From NCBI GenBank assembly GCA_012840975.1, contig DUVP01000032.1, positions 1-64,000 on the forward strand: DNA of 64,000 bases. Reading direction: 5' to 3'. Under the pieces are notes generated by a model. That model saw only the letters and a list, made by a program, of their open reading frames with translations. It was not told where the DNA came from and searched no databases. A program made the translations under genes and the position numbers. This DNA comes from Mogibacterium sp. (GTDB lineage: Bacteria; Bacillota; Clostridia; Peptostreptococcales; Anaerovoracaceae). This document shows, one piece after another, positions 51,301-59,884 of the stretch (within the stretch, counting starts at the first letter, position 1; each line of letters starts with the position of its first letter).

Positions 51301-53603
51301 GCAAAATTCATAATAAAGAAATCGCCACGCATTGTTGCATCAGGATCCCATTTGGAAACAGCCTCAGTATCTTCCACTCGTTCAGTAACAGGAAGTGTAA
51401 GAGATGTGAGTCCCATGCTCTTGAAGGCATTCTTTCCTATTCCTTGTACTTTATTCCCCTGAGGATCAACAGCAGGAATTACCAGATCCGTATTTATAGC
51501 CAGCTTGTTCAGTCCTTCCTCTGAAAAGCCTGTTATAACATGTATATCTCCTGTAAGACATGTGGTACGGTCATTACCTTTCGTTACATAATCACTCTGT
51601 GTAAGTGTTGTAGTTCCATATGTAAAGTCCTCAGCTACCCATTTATCGCTTCCTATATAAACCAACTCATGAGTATCTGATGGAGGGAAGTTGACCTCAT
51701 CCGAATACTGTCCGAAATCGCTTACATAAACCTTTGTAACAGTTACAGGGAAATCATCTGTATATTCTTTAAGAAATACATTTGCATAGAGCTTGTTTAC
51801 CGTGGTAGGTAATTTAACGATATTGATCACCTTGTTTCGAAATGCATATCTTCCTATCGTCTGAAGCCCTTCCGGCAAGGTCAGAGTACACGGATCACGC
51901 AGATAATTTTTTGTCGAAAATGCGTAATTACCGATCGATGTGACCGATTCAGGTATAACGATACTTCTGAAATTGTTTCCTGCAAAGGCGTTATTTCCAA
52001 TAGTCGTAACGGAATCCGGAATTTCAATTTCCGTTAGATTAGGCATATAATTTACAGGATCACTGCAACCGAAAGCTGCAGCAGGAATTTCTGTAAGCGA
52101 GCTCGAGAGGTTTATTCTCTCAATTTTAGGATTGGTCGCAAATGCACCATTACCTAGACTATTTACAGAATCCGGTAATATTACTGATGAAAGATTGTTC
52201 ATCAGGAATGCAGATGTTCCTATCTCTTCAAGTTCTTCAGGAAAAACAACATCCTCAAGTCCACTTTCTCTAAACGCATTATTACCGATTTTCTTAAGGT
52301 AAACCGGCAATCTGACACTATCAAATTTTTCTGTTTGAGTAGCAAACAATCCGCCTGCGGTAGGTGGGGCATCTGCCAAAGCAGTTACAGGCTCAAGATC
52401 CGGAGTTAAGTCAGGAATAACCAGGTCTTTATTGACAGATCTCTTCGCAATACCGCTTTCCGTCAGACCGGTTACTGTCTGTCCATCATAAGTGAAGTCA
52501 TTTGCATTCCACCTGTCCGTATCAGGATTTTCCGTCTCCGGTGAATCGTCCATAACGATAAGTTTCTGATGCCATGATTTCTGACTTTCAGTAAGCTTTT
52601 CAACATGATGAATACGGTCTTTGAACTTAAGAGCTGCGTTGTCCGTATACATATATACGACACCGCCCAAAGCGACTTCCTTCTCACCGGCAGCAGGATC
52701 GCACGGCTCCATTCCCGGATTGAGCACAAATACATGTTTATTGATTACTTCTACATAGTCGGGAATCGTTACGGATGTGATCTGATTGTCTGCAAAAGCC
52801 ATCCCGTGCATCTCAAACAGGAAGTCGGTAGTTGACGGGAAACTTACTTTTGTTATTTCATTGTTTGCAAAAGCCAAGGTTTCAACCCACCAGATAGTTC
52901 TCGGTAAAGTTACCTTTGTAATCTTATTCTTCTGAAACGCATTCGGCATAACCGCAAGAACTCCGCTTGGCAGATACACCGACGTGAGTTCGTTTCTCGC
53001 AAATGCACTTTCTGCTATAACATAGTTTCCGCGTTTGCTGACACGATTTGTGATGGTATCGTCATAAGAAACCATCATTCCTGTAGGAAATTTGACCGAT
53101 GTAAGTCCTTTTTCTTTAAAGGCATTTGCTCCTACTCCTACAAGGGTGTTTCCTTCTGTATCCTTCGCAGGAAGAACCAGATCTTTTCTATTAGCAAGCT
53201 TTGCTTCTCCCTGTTCAGAGAAACCGGTTACGACTTTACCAGAAATTATGATCTGTCTTGTGTAGTCGCACCCATAAATGAGTTCTTCATAATCTCCGTA
53301 AGTAAAGTCAGCTGCAACCCAGTCCTCAACCACGGGATCTTCCTGTTCTTCACCTTCAGGATTCGCCTCCGGATCTTCATTTCCGGGTTCCCCTGCTCCC
53401 CGTGCTCCCGGAGCTTCAGCACCCTTCGCATCAAGCTCTTCAGCCGGCTCTTCGCCCGTTGATTCCTCTTCAACCTGTTCAACAGGAGGAGGTGCAGGAG
53501 CCTGTTGTTCTGTGCCCGTCTCTTCTGCTGCAAATGATATAAACGGTGTCACCGTCATCACCATCGCAAGAAGAAAAGCCACTAAACGTTTATGCATTCT
53601 CAT
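48303..53603 (-). CDS. BspA-type leucine-rich-repeat surface protein, 1766 residues
   Basis: Signal peptide (MRMHKRLVAFLLAMVMTVTPFISFAAEE), then an acidic proline/glutamate-rich linker to about residue 90. Five modules follow, each opening with W-x-A-x-DFTY and a VTGLSE-type segment, near residues 92, 363, 654, 930 and 1266. Each continues into LRR_5 repeats (LTSVKFP, IPDSVTTIGNNAFAGN). Modules 1 and 3 share longer inserts (WVAxDFTYG, YGCDYTR/TCLTGD) while 2, 4 and 5 form another type. A fibronectin III-like domain and a strongly basic end (RSRYKTKGFRTIRRP..RSYRLR) close the protein. No sortase motif or S-layer domain; surface retention may be by charge. Probably binds host or matrix molecules. 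Confidence 0.9.
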   Translation of the reverse strand: MRMHKRLVAFLLAMVMTVTPFISFAAEETGTEQQAPAPPPVEQVEEESTGEEPAEELDAKGAEAPGARGAGEPGNEDPEANPEGEEQEDPVVEDWVAADFTYGDYEELIYGCDYTRQIIISGKVVTGFSEQGEAKLANRKDLVLPAKDTEGNTLVGVGANAFKEKGLTSVKFPTGMMVSYDDTITNRVSKRGNYVIAESAFARNELTSVYLPSGVLAVMPNAFQKNKITKVTLPRTIWWVETLAFANNEITKVSFPSTTDFLFEMHGMAFADNQITSVTIPDYVEVINKHVFVLNPGMEPCDPAAGEKEVALGGVVYMYTDNAALKFKDRIHHVEKLTESQKSWHQKLIVMDDSPETENPDTDRWNANDFTYDGQTVTGLTESGIAKRSVNKDLVIPDLTPDLEPVTALADAPPTAGGLFATQTEKFDSVRLPVYLKKIGNNAFRESGLEDVVFPEELEEIGTSAFLMNNLSSVILPDSVNSLGNGAFATNPKIERINLSSSLTEIPAAAFGCSDPVNYMPNLTEIEIPDSVTTIGNNAFAGNNFRSIVIPESVTSIGNYAFSTKNYLRDPCTLTLPEGLQTIGRYAFRNKVINIVKLPTTVNKLYANVFLKEYTDDFPVTVTKVYVSDFGQYSDEVNFPPSDTHELVYIGSDKWVAEDFTYGTTTLTQSDYVTKGNDRTTCLTGDIHVITGFSEEGLNKLAINTDLVIPAVDPQGNKVQGIGKNAFKSMGLTSLTLPVTERVEDTEAVSKWDPDATMRGDFFIMNFAFSGNELQTVDIPEGVLFIASGAFKDNKLTSVKLPSSLMVVSSQAFASNTSGTTNRIASVNMPETTDFPIFLGRMSFGMNKIKAVQLPAETIVVDKWAFIGNTGKEPVPPGSTAAEKKGGVVYMYIVDTEPSQTIAHLDGIDDYKSNVQKLFAGQTAPAEDAPWNAEDFTYNEGTVTGLSEIGKVKIKNNSNLVIPEQSPDGVEVTEIGSGTYNGGTFDYSHTYMDPETGTEVIEVYVPTSIIFPKTLKKIGNFAFKAQMDNQGNQTGITSLTFPENFEEIGISAFQNAPIVSLRLPDSVKTLGAGAFATHTDAKIRIESLTLSEGLTEIPQGAFSMQKLEELVIPQNVTSIGRNAFSGVPLKTLVLNDRLTTIGRNAFWNHQLETLVIPASVNKIDNGAFEVLQEGLPRTLSELTLNDGLESIGSKSFAGSILKVVDLPETVTTLNKDAFKDNASGVGDGKVILRTLNEDQAQAAGDYTKVITNGSGHVVEFDNMAGTGWNKYDFTYSEDETTITGWSESGNQKRKVNHDLVLPNTSPTGVTITAIGDAAFQSPEDEYVIGKFDVEVTYGIETVVLPEGLQTIGDNAFEYNSLEAVPLENALQLTEIGTSAFHGNKISNLVIPDTVTSMGKGAFSMNALTELKMSKNVTVIPQGAFSMNIRLDNIKIPDTVTEIEGFAFAGARLTKLEIPASVEKVGEKAFHLHHIQDLTIPGTLKEIGDNAFEGTYKATTLQTLVLEEGIEKIGAGAFKEGLLEEVALPSTLVEMGNEPFQNNAGKNASGKVLLTTGEITHLKWDDAQYHTIKLLGFEWVAVDKVNVKLYGHDDIHASWTSQDAEEGAVKYKVEYKRSTWKNYKVLSEDTTENYFKKANLVDGARYRFKVTPYVEEDGVKYTGDSKYSSYIYTLKKLPRPRVSKVSRNYVRVRWTNIPGESGYQIVRSRYKTKGFRTIRRPSYKYSRTSRIRTTRNRRFYYKIRAYKNVDGKRIYGPWSNLRSYRLR

Positions 53604-53882
53604 GCTATATCCTCTCTTTCATGTAATTAATTAATATAATGATATACTCGTACATTATGTATTTTACATTGCAGACATGAGTCAGGCTAATTGCTTAAGC
53701 CAATTGTGGAGTTATCCAGTATAGTTTTTTTCAATAATCTATCTTACTCGCTTTTGTTGACCTTCTTTAACCGCTTTGAGAGAATATTAGAAACAAACTT
53801 GCATAAAAATAATATTTTAAACAAAACACCTGATTGAAAATATTATTCTATTTGCAAATACATTCTTAAGGATGGTTAAACG

Positions 53883-54431
53883 ATGAAAAAAAATTTTAAC
53901 AGGAGAATTGCTTTTATAATCGCTGTCTTGCTGATTGTTTTCAGCATCGCATTGATTGCTTGTAATAAAAAAACGGAAGAAAACACTTCTGACAACGAGA
54001 TAACACAAACAGAAGTATCTGATAAGACTGATTCCGAACCGGATAAAAAGGAGAATCCTTCAAACGTAGAAGTAAAAGATGAAGAAATTATCGCTTCAAA
54101 TGAATCTACCGCATCAAAAAAACCGGAAAAAAAAGATCCTTCAAAAAAAGGAAAAACCTGGGTTCCTCCCGTATATAAGACTGTTCACCACAAAGAAGAA
54201 GGGCATTACGAAACTAAATTATTATATGTGATATGTACACCAGGTAAATGTGGAAAGAGATTCTCTACAGAAGCAGCCTGGTATAAACACTGGCAGGATT
54301 ACATGGCAAGCAACGGCGGCGTATGTGACCATATGCACGATAATCCCAGGAAGGTTACAGAACAAGTCTATGTCGTTGATAAGCCGGCATACACAGAGAA
54401 GGTTCTTGTAAAGAAAGGATACTGGAAATAG
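53883..54431 (+). CDS. Lipoprotein with single zinc-finger-like motif
   Basis: 182 residues. The signal ends in a lipobox (IALIAC, cysteine near 27), so the protein is lipid-anchored outside the membrane. A disordered lysine/glutamate-rich segment runs to about residue 95. Then comes VPPVYKTVHHKEEGHYETK, the motif CTPGKCGKRFSTEAAWYKHWQDY..GVCDHMH, which resembles a C2H2 zinc finger, and VYVVDKPAYTEKVLVKKGYWK. Similar repeated HPxHY and VVDKPAY segments occur in secreted clostridial proteins of unknown role. It is 17 bases upstream of a rhodanese-domain lipoprotein. Confidence 0.75.
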   Translation: MKKNFNRRIAFIIAVLLIVFSIALIACNKKTEENTSDNEITQTEVSDKTDSEPDKKENPSNVEVKDEEIIASNESTASKKPEKKDPSKKGKTWVPPVYKTVHHKEEGHYETKLLYVICTPGKCGKRFSTEAAWYKHWQDYMASNGGVCDHMHDNPRKVTEQVYVVDKPAYTEKVLVKKGYWK

Positions 54432-54448
54432 CATCAGGATTAAATGTA

Positions 54449-54880
54449 ATGAAAAGAAATCGCTTTTTTATAATAACCGTAATTATATTATTCGCACTAT
54501 TCAGTGTGTTTTTTTCCGGATGCTCGAACAATAATTCCGGAGACTCTGAAGAAAACAGTTATAGCCACGTAGATTTGGAAGAGGCAAAAAAACTTATTGA
54601 TACGGATGGAAGCGTTCTTGTCGATGTCCGAAATGAAATTATTTTCTCTTTTGAGCATATTCCGGGGGCCATCTGCATTCCATACGATACAGTGTCAGAT
54701 GACCCCGATGAGATTGTCCCGGATTTGCCCGATAAAAATCAAATAATAATTTTATACTGTGACTACGGTGCTATAAGCAAAGAAGTTGCCGAAAAGCTGG
54801 TTGCCAAAGGCTATACAAATGTTTACGAATTTGACGGTCTTTTAGTGTGGGACGGTGAAATTGTAGGAAAAGCACAGTAA
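54449..54880 (+). CDS. Rhodanese-domain lipoprotein
   Basis: 143 residues with a lipobox (FFSGC). The rhodanese fold runs from about residue 38, with VLVDVRNEIIFSFEHIPGAICIPYD and an active-site loop YCDYGAISKEVA that keeps the persulfide-forming cysteine. The cysteine loop is shorter in basic residues than in thiosulfate sulfurtransferases. Second gene of a pair with the preceding lipoprotein. It ends four bases before the convergent ribbon-helix-helix gene. Confidence 0.88.
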   Translation: MKRNRFFIITVIILFALFSVFFSGCSNNNSGDSEENSYSHVDLEEAKKLIDTDGSVLVDVRNEIIFSFEHIPGAICIPYDTVSDDPDEIVPDLPDKNQIIILYCDYGAISKEVAEKLVAKGYTNVYEFDGLLVWDGEIVGKAQ

Positions 54881-54884
54881 TTTT

Positions 54885-55076
54885 CTATATATCAATATCC
54901 AGAGGCTTATCTATATCCTCTCCTACATACTTACCGTCCTTCTTTCGCTGTTTAACACATTCAGTCAAAAGATACTCAATCTGACCGTTGATCGATCTGA
55001 AATCATCTTCAGCCCAGGCGGCGATTGCGTTAAATAGTTTTTCTGAAATTCTAAGTGGAACTTGTTTTTTTGCCAT
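54885..55076 (-). CDS. Ribbon-helix-helix (Arc/MetJ-like) DNA-binding protein
   Basis: 63 residues. The fold is visible: basic beta strand KKQVPLRISEKLFNAIAAWAEDDFRSINGQIEYLLTECV. Arc-like proteins bind palindromic operators as dimers. No recognisable ribosome site precedes the ATG (GTTTCAATAGAAATG), unlike most genes here. It is 72 bases after the SPFH gene on the same strand, and a palindrome lies in the SPFH promoter, so self-regulation of the pair is a reasonable inference. Confidence 0.8.
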   Translation of the reverse strand: MAKKQVPLRISEKLFNAIAAWAEDDFRSINGQIEYLLTECVKQRKKDGKYVGEDIDKPLDIDI

Positions 55077-55088
55077 TTCTATTGAAAC

Positions 55089-55134
55089 AATGCAGTGCTG
55101 TTAATGCTCAATTTTGCATTAATCGCACTGCATT
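55089..55134. other. Strong inverted repeat between SPFH and RHH genes
   Basis: AATGCAGTGC-tg-TTAATGC-tcaatttt-GCATTAA-tc-GCACTGCATT, 17 base pairs with one internal loop. It separates the SPFH stop from the RHH start. Weak T run on the minus strand, so it may limit RHH expression or stabilise RNA. Confidence 0.65.
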
Positions 55135-55148
55135 TTCCTCCTAATAAA

Positions 55149-56168
55149 TTAATACAGTGATCCCGAGTTTATTACCGGCTGAGCGTCGTGGTTGCCGCAG
55201 AGTACGACCATCAAATTAGATACCATGGCTGCCTTGCGTTCCTCATCAAGCTCGATAATGTCATTTTCACTTAATTTCTCCAGTGCCATCTCAACCATGC
55301 CTACAGCACCTTCTACTATCATAGCTCTTGCATCGACAATTGCGCTCGCCTGCTGTCTCTGAAGCATAACAGCTGCAATTTCCTTAGCATATGCAAGATA
55401 TGTAATCCTTGCTTCAAGAACTTCTATGCCCGCTTCATTTACTTTGTCCTGAATTTCATTCTTGATGCGTTCGGCAACAACTTCACTTGAGCCTCTGAGT
55501 GAGCCTTCATCAGCATGTCCGTCCCCTGTTGTGTCCACATTAGGTGCTACATCGTACGGATATATCCTGACAATGTTTCTCAGAGCTGAATCACACTGTA
55601 ACGACAGATACTCTTTGTAGTTGTCCACATTAAACACAGCTTTTGCCGTATCTGTCACTCTCCACATTACTGCAATACCTATTTCCACCGGGTTGCCCAG
55701 ACAATCGTTAATTTTCTGTACTGCATTATTAAGTGTCATAATTTTCAAAGAAATCTTCTTACTGGTAAGCTCTAAACTGGTTTCTTCTTTGCTTGAAGTT
55801 CCACGAGACAGTGCCGACATAAGACCCTTCCTTGTATCTACGTCACCGGATTGGCTGAGCTTGGTTTGAGCTGCCGGATTTACAGACACACAAAACGGGT
55901 TTACAAAATAGAATCCTTCACCTCTGAGCGTTCCGTAATATTTACCGAAAAGAGTCAAAACCAGAGCTTCCTGAGGTTTAAGAACTTTCAGTCCGAGCGT
56001 AGGAAGCCATCCTAATGCAAGCCAAACTATAGAAATTGCAGACAATGCAACTGATCCGATAACAGCATTGCTGATTACCAGAACAAAAATTGCCAATATG
56101 TATAACCCCACAGTTAACAGCAGAACTGTCATGCCCTTTTTCTTTCCTTCTAAGATTTTTTCATTCAT
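55149..56168 (-). CDS. SPFH/band 7 domain membrane protein
   Basis: 339 residues after a GGAGGTGTAATC site. Two membrane helices (residues 12-60) precede an SPFH domain (about 63-280): [28 protein letters not shown], then [17 protein letters not shown]. The helical [39 protein letters not shown] is the oligomerising coiled region of flotillin-like proteins. The family builds membrane scaffolds. Pairing with a small RHH protein is seen in other Firmicutes. Transcribed from the palindrome-containing promoter upstream. Confidence 0.9.
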   Translation of the reverse strand: MNEKILEGKKKGMTVLLLTVGLYILAIFVLVISNAVIGSVALSAISIVWLALGWLPTLGLKVLKPQEALVLTLFGKYYGTLRGEGFYFVNPFCVSVNPAAQTKLSQSGDVDTRKGLMSALSRGTSSKEETSLELTSKKISLKIMTLNNAVQKINDCLGNPVEIGIAVMWRVTDTAKAVFNVDNYKEYLSLQCDSALRNIVRIYPYDVAPNVDTTGDGHADEGSLRGSSEVVAERIKNEIQDKVNEAGIEVLEARITYLAYAKEIAAVMLQRQQASAIVDARAMIVEGAVGMVEMALEKLSENDIIELDEERKAAMVSNLMVVLCGNHDAQPVINSGSLY

Positions 56169-56194
56169 GATTACACCTCCTTCTGATGATAGCT

Positions 56195-56224
56195 AAATGA
56201 TATCAGAGTGATATCATTTGTCAA
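56195..56224 (-). promoter_or_regulatory. SPFH promoter with embedded perfect palindrome
   Basis: Minus strand TTGACA (56219-56224), 16 bases, TATCAT (56197-56202). The palindrome AAATGATATCA-CTC-TGATATCATTT (56195-56219) fills the spacer and the -10 box, so a bound protein would block RNA polymerase. The ribbon-helix-helix protein of the same transcript is the obvious candidate. Confidence 0.75.
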
Positions 56225-56371
56225 GGAAAATCTTTGTAAAATTCTCGAAAGATTTAATTCTAATTTTTTTGTGCATAAAAAAGCAGACATCGAGAAAACT
56301 ATGCCTGCTTTTCATAATGTTTATCCGATTATTATTATTTTACCTGTCTATACCTTTATAATTTGAATTTT

Positions 56372-57475
56372 CTATAAAACCGTATCCTTTACGATATCGC
56401 TGAATATCCTGTCCTCCGACTCCTTATTCCATTCCGGGTCATAGAATAGATTCAATCTTAACTCATTGGATATTTCCTTAAGCAAGCTGACTCCGGCAAT
56501 ACTGTTACCTTGCTCGTCAAGTGCAGGGCCGAATACACCTATACCTGCTCTCTTGTCGGACACGGACAAAAGTCCTCCGCCAACACCTGATTTAGTAGGG
56601 ATGCCAACCTCTATTGCAAATGTTCCCGACCCGTCATACATACCGCATGTGAGCATTAAAGTCTTTGCTATACGAGCCGACTTTGATGACATGAATCTTT
56701 TACCTGTGTCTGCATCAACACCGTCATTTGCCAGTTTTTGCCCAAGATTTGCCAGGGACGCAGCTGTACAATTGAGAGAGCAAAGTCTTGAATAAAACTT
56801 CAAAACATCTTCGACATCCGTTGTTATAATTCCCTTGCTCTCCAGAAGATATGCTATCGAACGGTTCCTTGAACATGTTTTCATTTCGGATTCGAATACG
56901 GCCTCATTGAGAGTAATTTCATCGTCAGAACAAATTGCACGTGTGAATCTAAGCATGTCGTGATAAGAAACCTCCGGGAGGAGAAGTCCGCAAACGGCTA
57001 ATGCGCCTGAATTGATAAGCGGATTATACGGCCTTGAGTCGTTGAGGTCGAGTTCGACGAGAGAGTTGAAAGCTTCTCCCGAAGGCTCGGATCCGACTAT
57101 TTCGAAGACCTTTTCGGTTCCGCATACTTCCATTGCGGCAATCAGCATTATTACTTTTGAAACCGATTGTATCGTAAACCTTACATCATAATCCCCCAGG
57201 CATATGTTTTCTCCCGCTAAAGGAAAGAGACATATGCCAAGCTGATCCGGATTCATTTTTCCGAGTTCAGGGATGTATGTTGCCACATGTCCATTAGGAA
57301 TTTCTTTGCGGGCCTTTTCTATCGCTCTCATAATTATATCTTTTGTTTTCTCAGCTTCCTGAAGTCGGTAATGTCTTTCTATCGTGTAGCTTCCATTACC
57401 ACCTGAAACATTATCCATTTGATTCTCAAATGGATACGGATTGCTGATTATATTTTGATTGTTGTTCTCAGTCAT
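56372..57475 (-). CDS. glsA: Glutaminase A
   Basis: 367 residues; the catalytic domain matches the 310-residue family and the first 40 residues are a low-complexity extension (MTENNNQNIISNPYPFENQMDN). It hydrolyses glutamine to glutamate and ammonia. The serine-lysine pair lies in FTIQSVSKVIML, with NPLINSGALAVCGLL and PTKSGVGGGLLSV also conserved. Monocistronic and divergent from mnmA. With asparaginase nearby it suggests use of amide nitrogen or energy from amino acids. Confidence 0.95.
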   Translation of the reverse strand: MTENNNQNIISNPYPFENQMDNVSGGNGSYTIERHYRLQEAEKTKDIIMRAIEKARKEIPNGHVATYIPELGKMNPDQLGICLFPLAGENICLGDYDVRFTIQSVSKVIMLIAAMEVCGTEKVFEIVGSEPSGEAFNSLVELDLNDSRPYNPLINSGALAVCGLLLPEVSYHDMLRFTRAICSDDEITLNEAVFESEMKTCSRNRSIAYLLESKGIITTDVEDVLKFYSRLCSLNCTAASLANLGQKLANDGVDADTGKRFMSSKSARIAKTLMLTCGMYDGSGTFAIEVGIPTKSGVGGGLLSVSDKRAGIGVFGPALDEQGNSIAGVSLLKEISNELRLNLFYDPEWNKESEDRIFSDIVKDTVL

Positions 57476-57580
57476 AATATCTTTTCCTTTGTGCTATAAT
57501 CATTGAGGTTAACAAATTCTTCTTTAATTATTTTGATTATTATAACCTAAAAAGTCTTTTTAGAAAAGGGTTCTGTATAA

Positions 57581-58714
57581 ATGTATACAAATGTAGTTTT
57601 TATTGCAATGAGCGGAGGTGTGGACTCAAGCGTTGCAGCCTATCTGCTCAAAGAGGAAGGATATCAAGTGCATGGTGTGACCATGCGTCTTTATGATTCA
57701 TATGAAAAGTCTTATTCTTGTGGACAAAGCATTCCCCTTGCAAATGCTGTCGCAGAAAAACTTAATATCCCCTTTCATGCTATTGATATGAGAGATGAAT
57801 TTAAAGCTAATGTAGTAGAAAAATTCATAAATCAATATGAGAAAGGCCTTACTCCTAATCCCTGTATCATATGTAATAAAACAATAAAATTCGGAGAACT
57901 TTTCGAGTTTATAACCCATAAACTCCGAAACTCCGAGATTTCAGATTATGATATTTTAAACCCTGAGGATTTTAACACAGATAATCATCCGATGATTGCC
58001 ACCGGACACTATGCGATCATCGAGCAGAATAAAAACGGACGCTATATGCTTCGAAAGTCGAATGACTTATCTAAAGATCAGTCATATTTTCTATATACTC
58101 TTACTCAGGAGATATTGTCTCGCACCGTTTTTCCTCTCGGTCGTCTTTCATCCAAGGATGAAGTTCGCAGGATAGCCGATGAGCAGGGGTTTGTAAATGC
58201 AAAAGTCAAAGACAGTCAGGATGTCTGTTTTATTCCCGATGGAAAATATTCGGAATTCATAAATTCATATACGGGAAAAGAATATACACCCGGAAATTTT
58301 GTTGATATAAATGGTCGTATTCTCGGTACTCACAAGGGAATTATTAACTACACAATCGGTCAGCGTAAAGGACTTGGCATTTCTCTTGGAAAACCTATGT
58401 ACGTATATAGGCTTGATATAAAGAATAATTCAGTTATCCTTGCAGAGGATAGTGATCTTTATGAAACAAAGTTAATTGCAGACAATATGAATTGGGTGTC
58501 GATTGAGGAGCCAAAGGTCGGTGACAGGCGGCACGCCCTCGGCCGTATCAGATACAGACATGCCGAGGCGCCTTGCACCGTCACAATGCTCGAAGGGGGC
58601 AAGGCGGAGGTCGTCTTCGACGAGCCTCAGCGTGCCATTACACCCGGACAATCCATCGTATTCTATGACATTGCAACCGACAGCTATGTGCTTGGCGGTG
58701 GAATAATCCAATAG
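57581..58714 (+). CDS. mnmA: tRNA-specific 2-thiouridylase
   Basis: 377 residues. It thiolates U34 of Lys, Glu and Gln tRNAs using ATP and a persulfide. The PP-loop is MSGGVDSSVAAYLL, the first catalytic cysteine is in NPCIICNKTIKFG and the second in DSQDVCFIPDG, so both are kept. No good ribosome site is visible before ATG 57581. The last third (about 58500-58680) is markedly richer in G and C than the rest. Forty bases later comes asparaginase on the same strand. Confidence 0.94.
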   Translation: MYTNVVFIAMSGGVDSSVAAYLLKEEGYQVHGVTMRLYDSYEKSYSCGQSIPLANAVAEKLNIPFHAIDMRDEFKANVVEKFINQYEKGLTPNPCIICNKTIKFGELFEFITHKLRNSEISDYDILNPEDFNTDNHPMIATGHYAIIEQNKNGRYMLRKSNDLSKDQSYFLYTLTQEILSRTVFPLGRLSSKDEVRRIADEQGFVNAKVKDSQDVCFIPDGKYSEFINSYTGKEYTPGNFVDINGRILGTHKGIINYTIGQRKGLGISLGKPMYVYRLDIKNNSVILAEDSDLYETKLIADNMNWVSIEEPKVGDRRHALGRIRYRHAEAPCTVTMLEGGKAEVVFDEPQRAITPGQSIVFYDIATDSYVLGGGIIQ

Positions 58715-58753
58715 TCAGCTAACTATAATAATATGTTTTGAGGTTCAGAAATT

Positions 58754-59743
58754 ATGAAAAAAATTTTGCATATCGGAACAGGCGGTACAATCGCTGCAAT
58801 ACTATCTGATGAAGGCTATGTTCCCGGAATCACATCCAAAGAACTCCTTTCCCATGTTCCTGAAATCAAATCAATGTCCGAAACAGACAGTATCCAGGTA
58901 TGTAATCTTGACAGTACCAATATAACTCCGGAACATTGGATTCAGGTTGCCGATGCTATCAGGGATAATTATGATATGTATGACGGCTTTGTTATAACTC
59001 ATGGAACAGATACGATGGCATACACATCGGCAGGCTTAAGCTATCTGATTCAAAACTCTCCAAAGCCTATCGTCCTGACGGGAGCACAGCAGCCTTACGG
59101 CTCCGCGCAGACAGATGTGACCCGTAATATAACAGATGCCTTCACGTACGTATGCAACGATGACAGTGCCGGAGTAAGAATAGTTTTCTCAGGTCGGGTA
59201 ATCGCCGGAACTAGGGCAAGAAAAAATTATACGAGAAGTTTTGCCGCCTTCGGATCTGTTAATTTTCCGGCAGTTGCAGAAGTGCAAGGCAGTAAAATTA
59301 TTCGTTTTATACATGATAACAATTCGGGCAATCCTGTTTTCGCCGATGGACTTAATACAAACGTCGGTCTGGTTAAGCTTGCTCCGGGACTGGGAGGCGA
59401 AATTCTTGAATATATAACCGAGCACTATGACGGGCTTGTGGTTGAAAGTTTCGGTACAGGAGGTTTACCTGAATACTCTGATTACTTTAATCTGATAAAA
59501 AAAGCTGCTGATAACGGCAAACATATTGTAATGACGACACAGGTTCCTAACGAAGGCAGCGATTTAACTGTCTATAAACCGGGAAGTATTGTCAAAAACT
59601 CCCTACAAGTTCTTGAAGCTCACGATATGACAAGCGAAACCGCATTCGCCAAGCTTATGTGGATTTTAAATATTACCTCGGACTTCAACAAAGCAAAGGA
59701 TTTGTTTTACACAAATATAGACCACGATATTCTATATGTGTAA
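58754..59743 (+). CDS. L-asparaginase
   Basis: 329 residues, type I-like cytoplasmic form with no signal peptide. The nucleophile threonine is in HIGTGGTIAAI, and the second active-site set is in THGTDTMAYTSAGLSYL. The conserved QQPYGSAQTDVTRNI stretch also fits. It converts asparagine to aspartate and ammonia. It lies 39 bases after mnmA and ends before a two-way terminator shared with rubrerythrin. Confidence 0.94.
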   Translation: MKKILHIGTGGTIAAILSDEGYVPGITSKELLSHVPEIKSMSETDSIQVCNLDSTNITPEHWIQVADAIRDNYDMYDGFVITHGTDTMAYTSAGLSYLIQNSPKPIVLTGAQQPYGSAQTDVTRNITDAFTYVCNDDSAGVRIVFSGRVIAGTRARKNYTRSFAAFGSVNFPAVAEVQGSKIIRFIHDNNSGNPVFADGLNTNVGLVKLAPGLGGEILEYITEHYDGLVVESFGTGGLPEYSDYFNLIKKAADNGKHIVMTTQVPNEGSDLTVYKPGSIVKNSLQVLEAHDMTSETAFAKLMWILNITSDFNKAKDLFYTNIDHDILYV

Positions 59744-59793
59744 AAAAACTGTCTTTGTTTCAAAAAAGAAAAGATTGCCCGGACAGAACATAA

Positions 59794-59838
59794 AAGAGCA
59801 TCGCAGCTCCGGTTATTTACGGATACTGCGATGCTCTT
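59794..59838. terminator. Bidirectional terminator between asparaginase and rubrerythrin
   Basis: AAGAGCATCGCAG pairs with CTGCGATGCTCTT, 13 perfect base pairs, lying between convergent genes. T runs on either side are weak. Confidence 0.75.
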
Positions 59839-59884
59839 AATTCCTTAAACACTATCGTTGATAATTTTATCAACTTACCTATTT

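Noticed and set aside
48303-53603. Repeats in the LRR gene as a possible CRISPR or mobile repeat
   Set aside because: Repeats are imperfect, in frame and encode LRR segments; no regular spacers.
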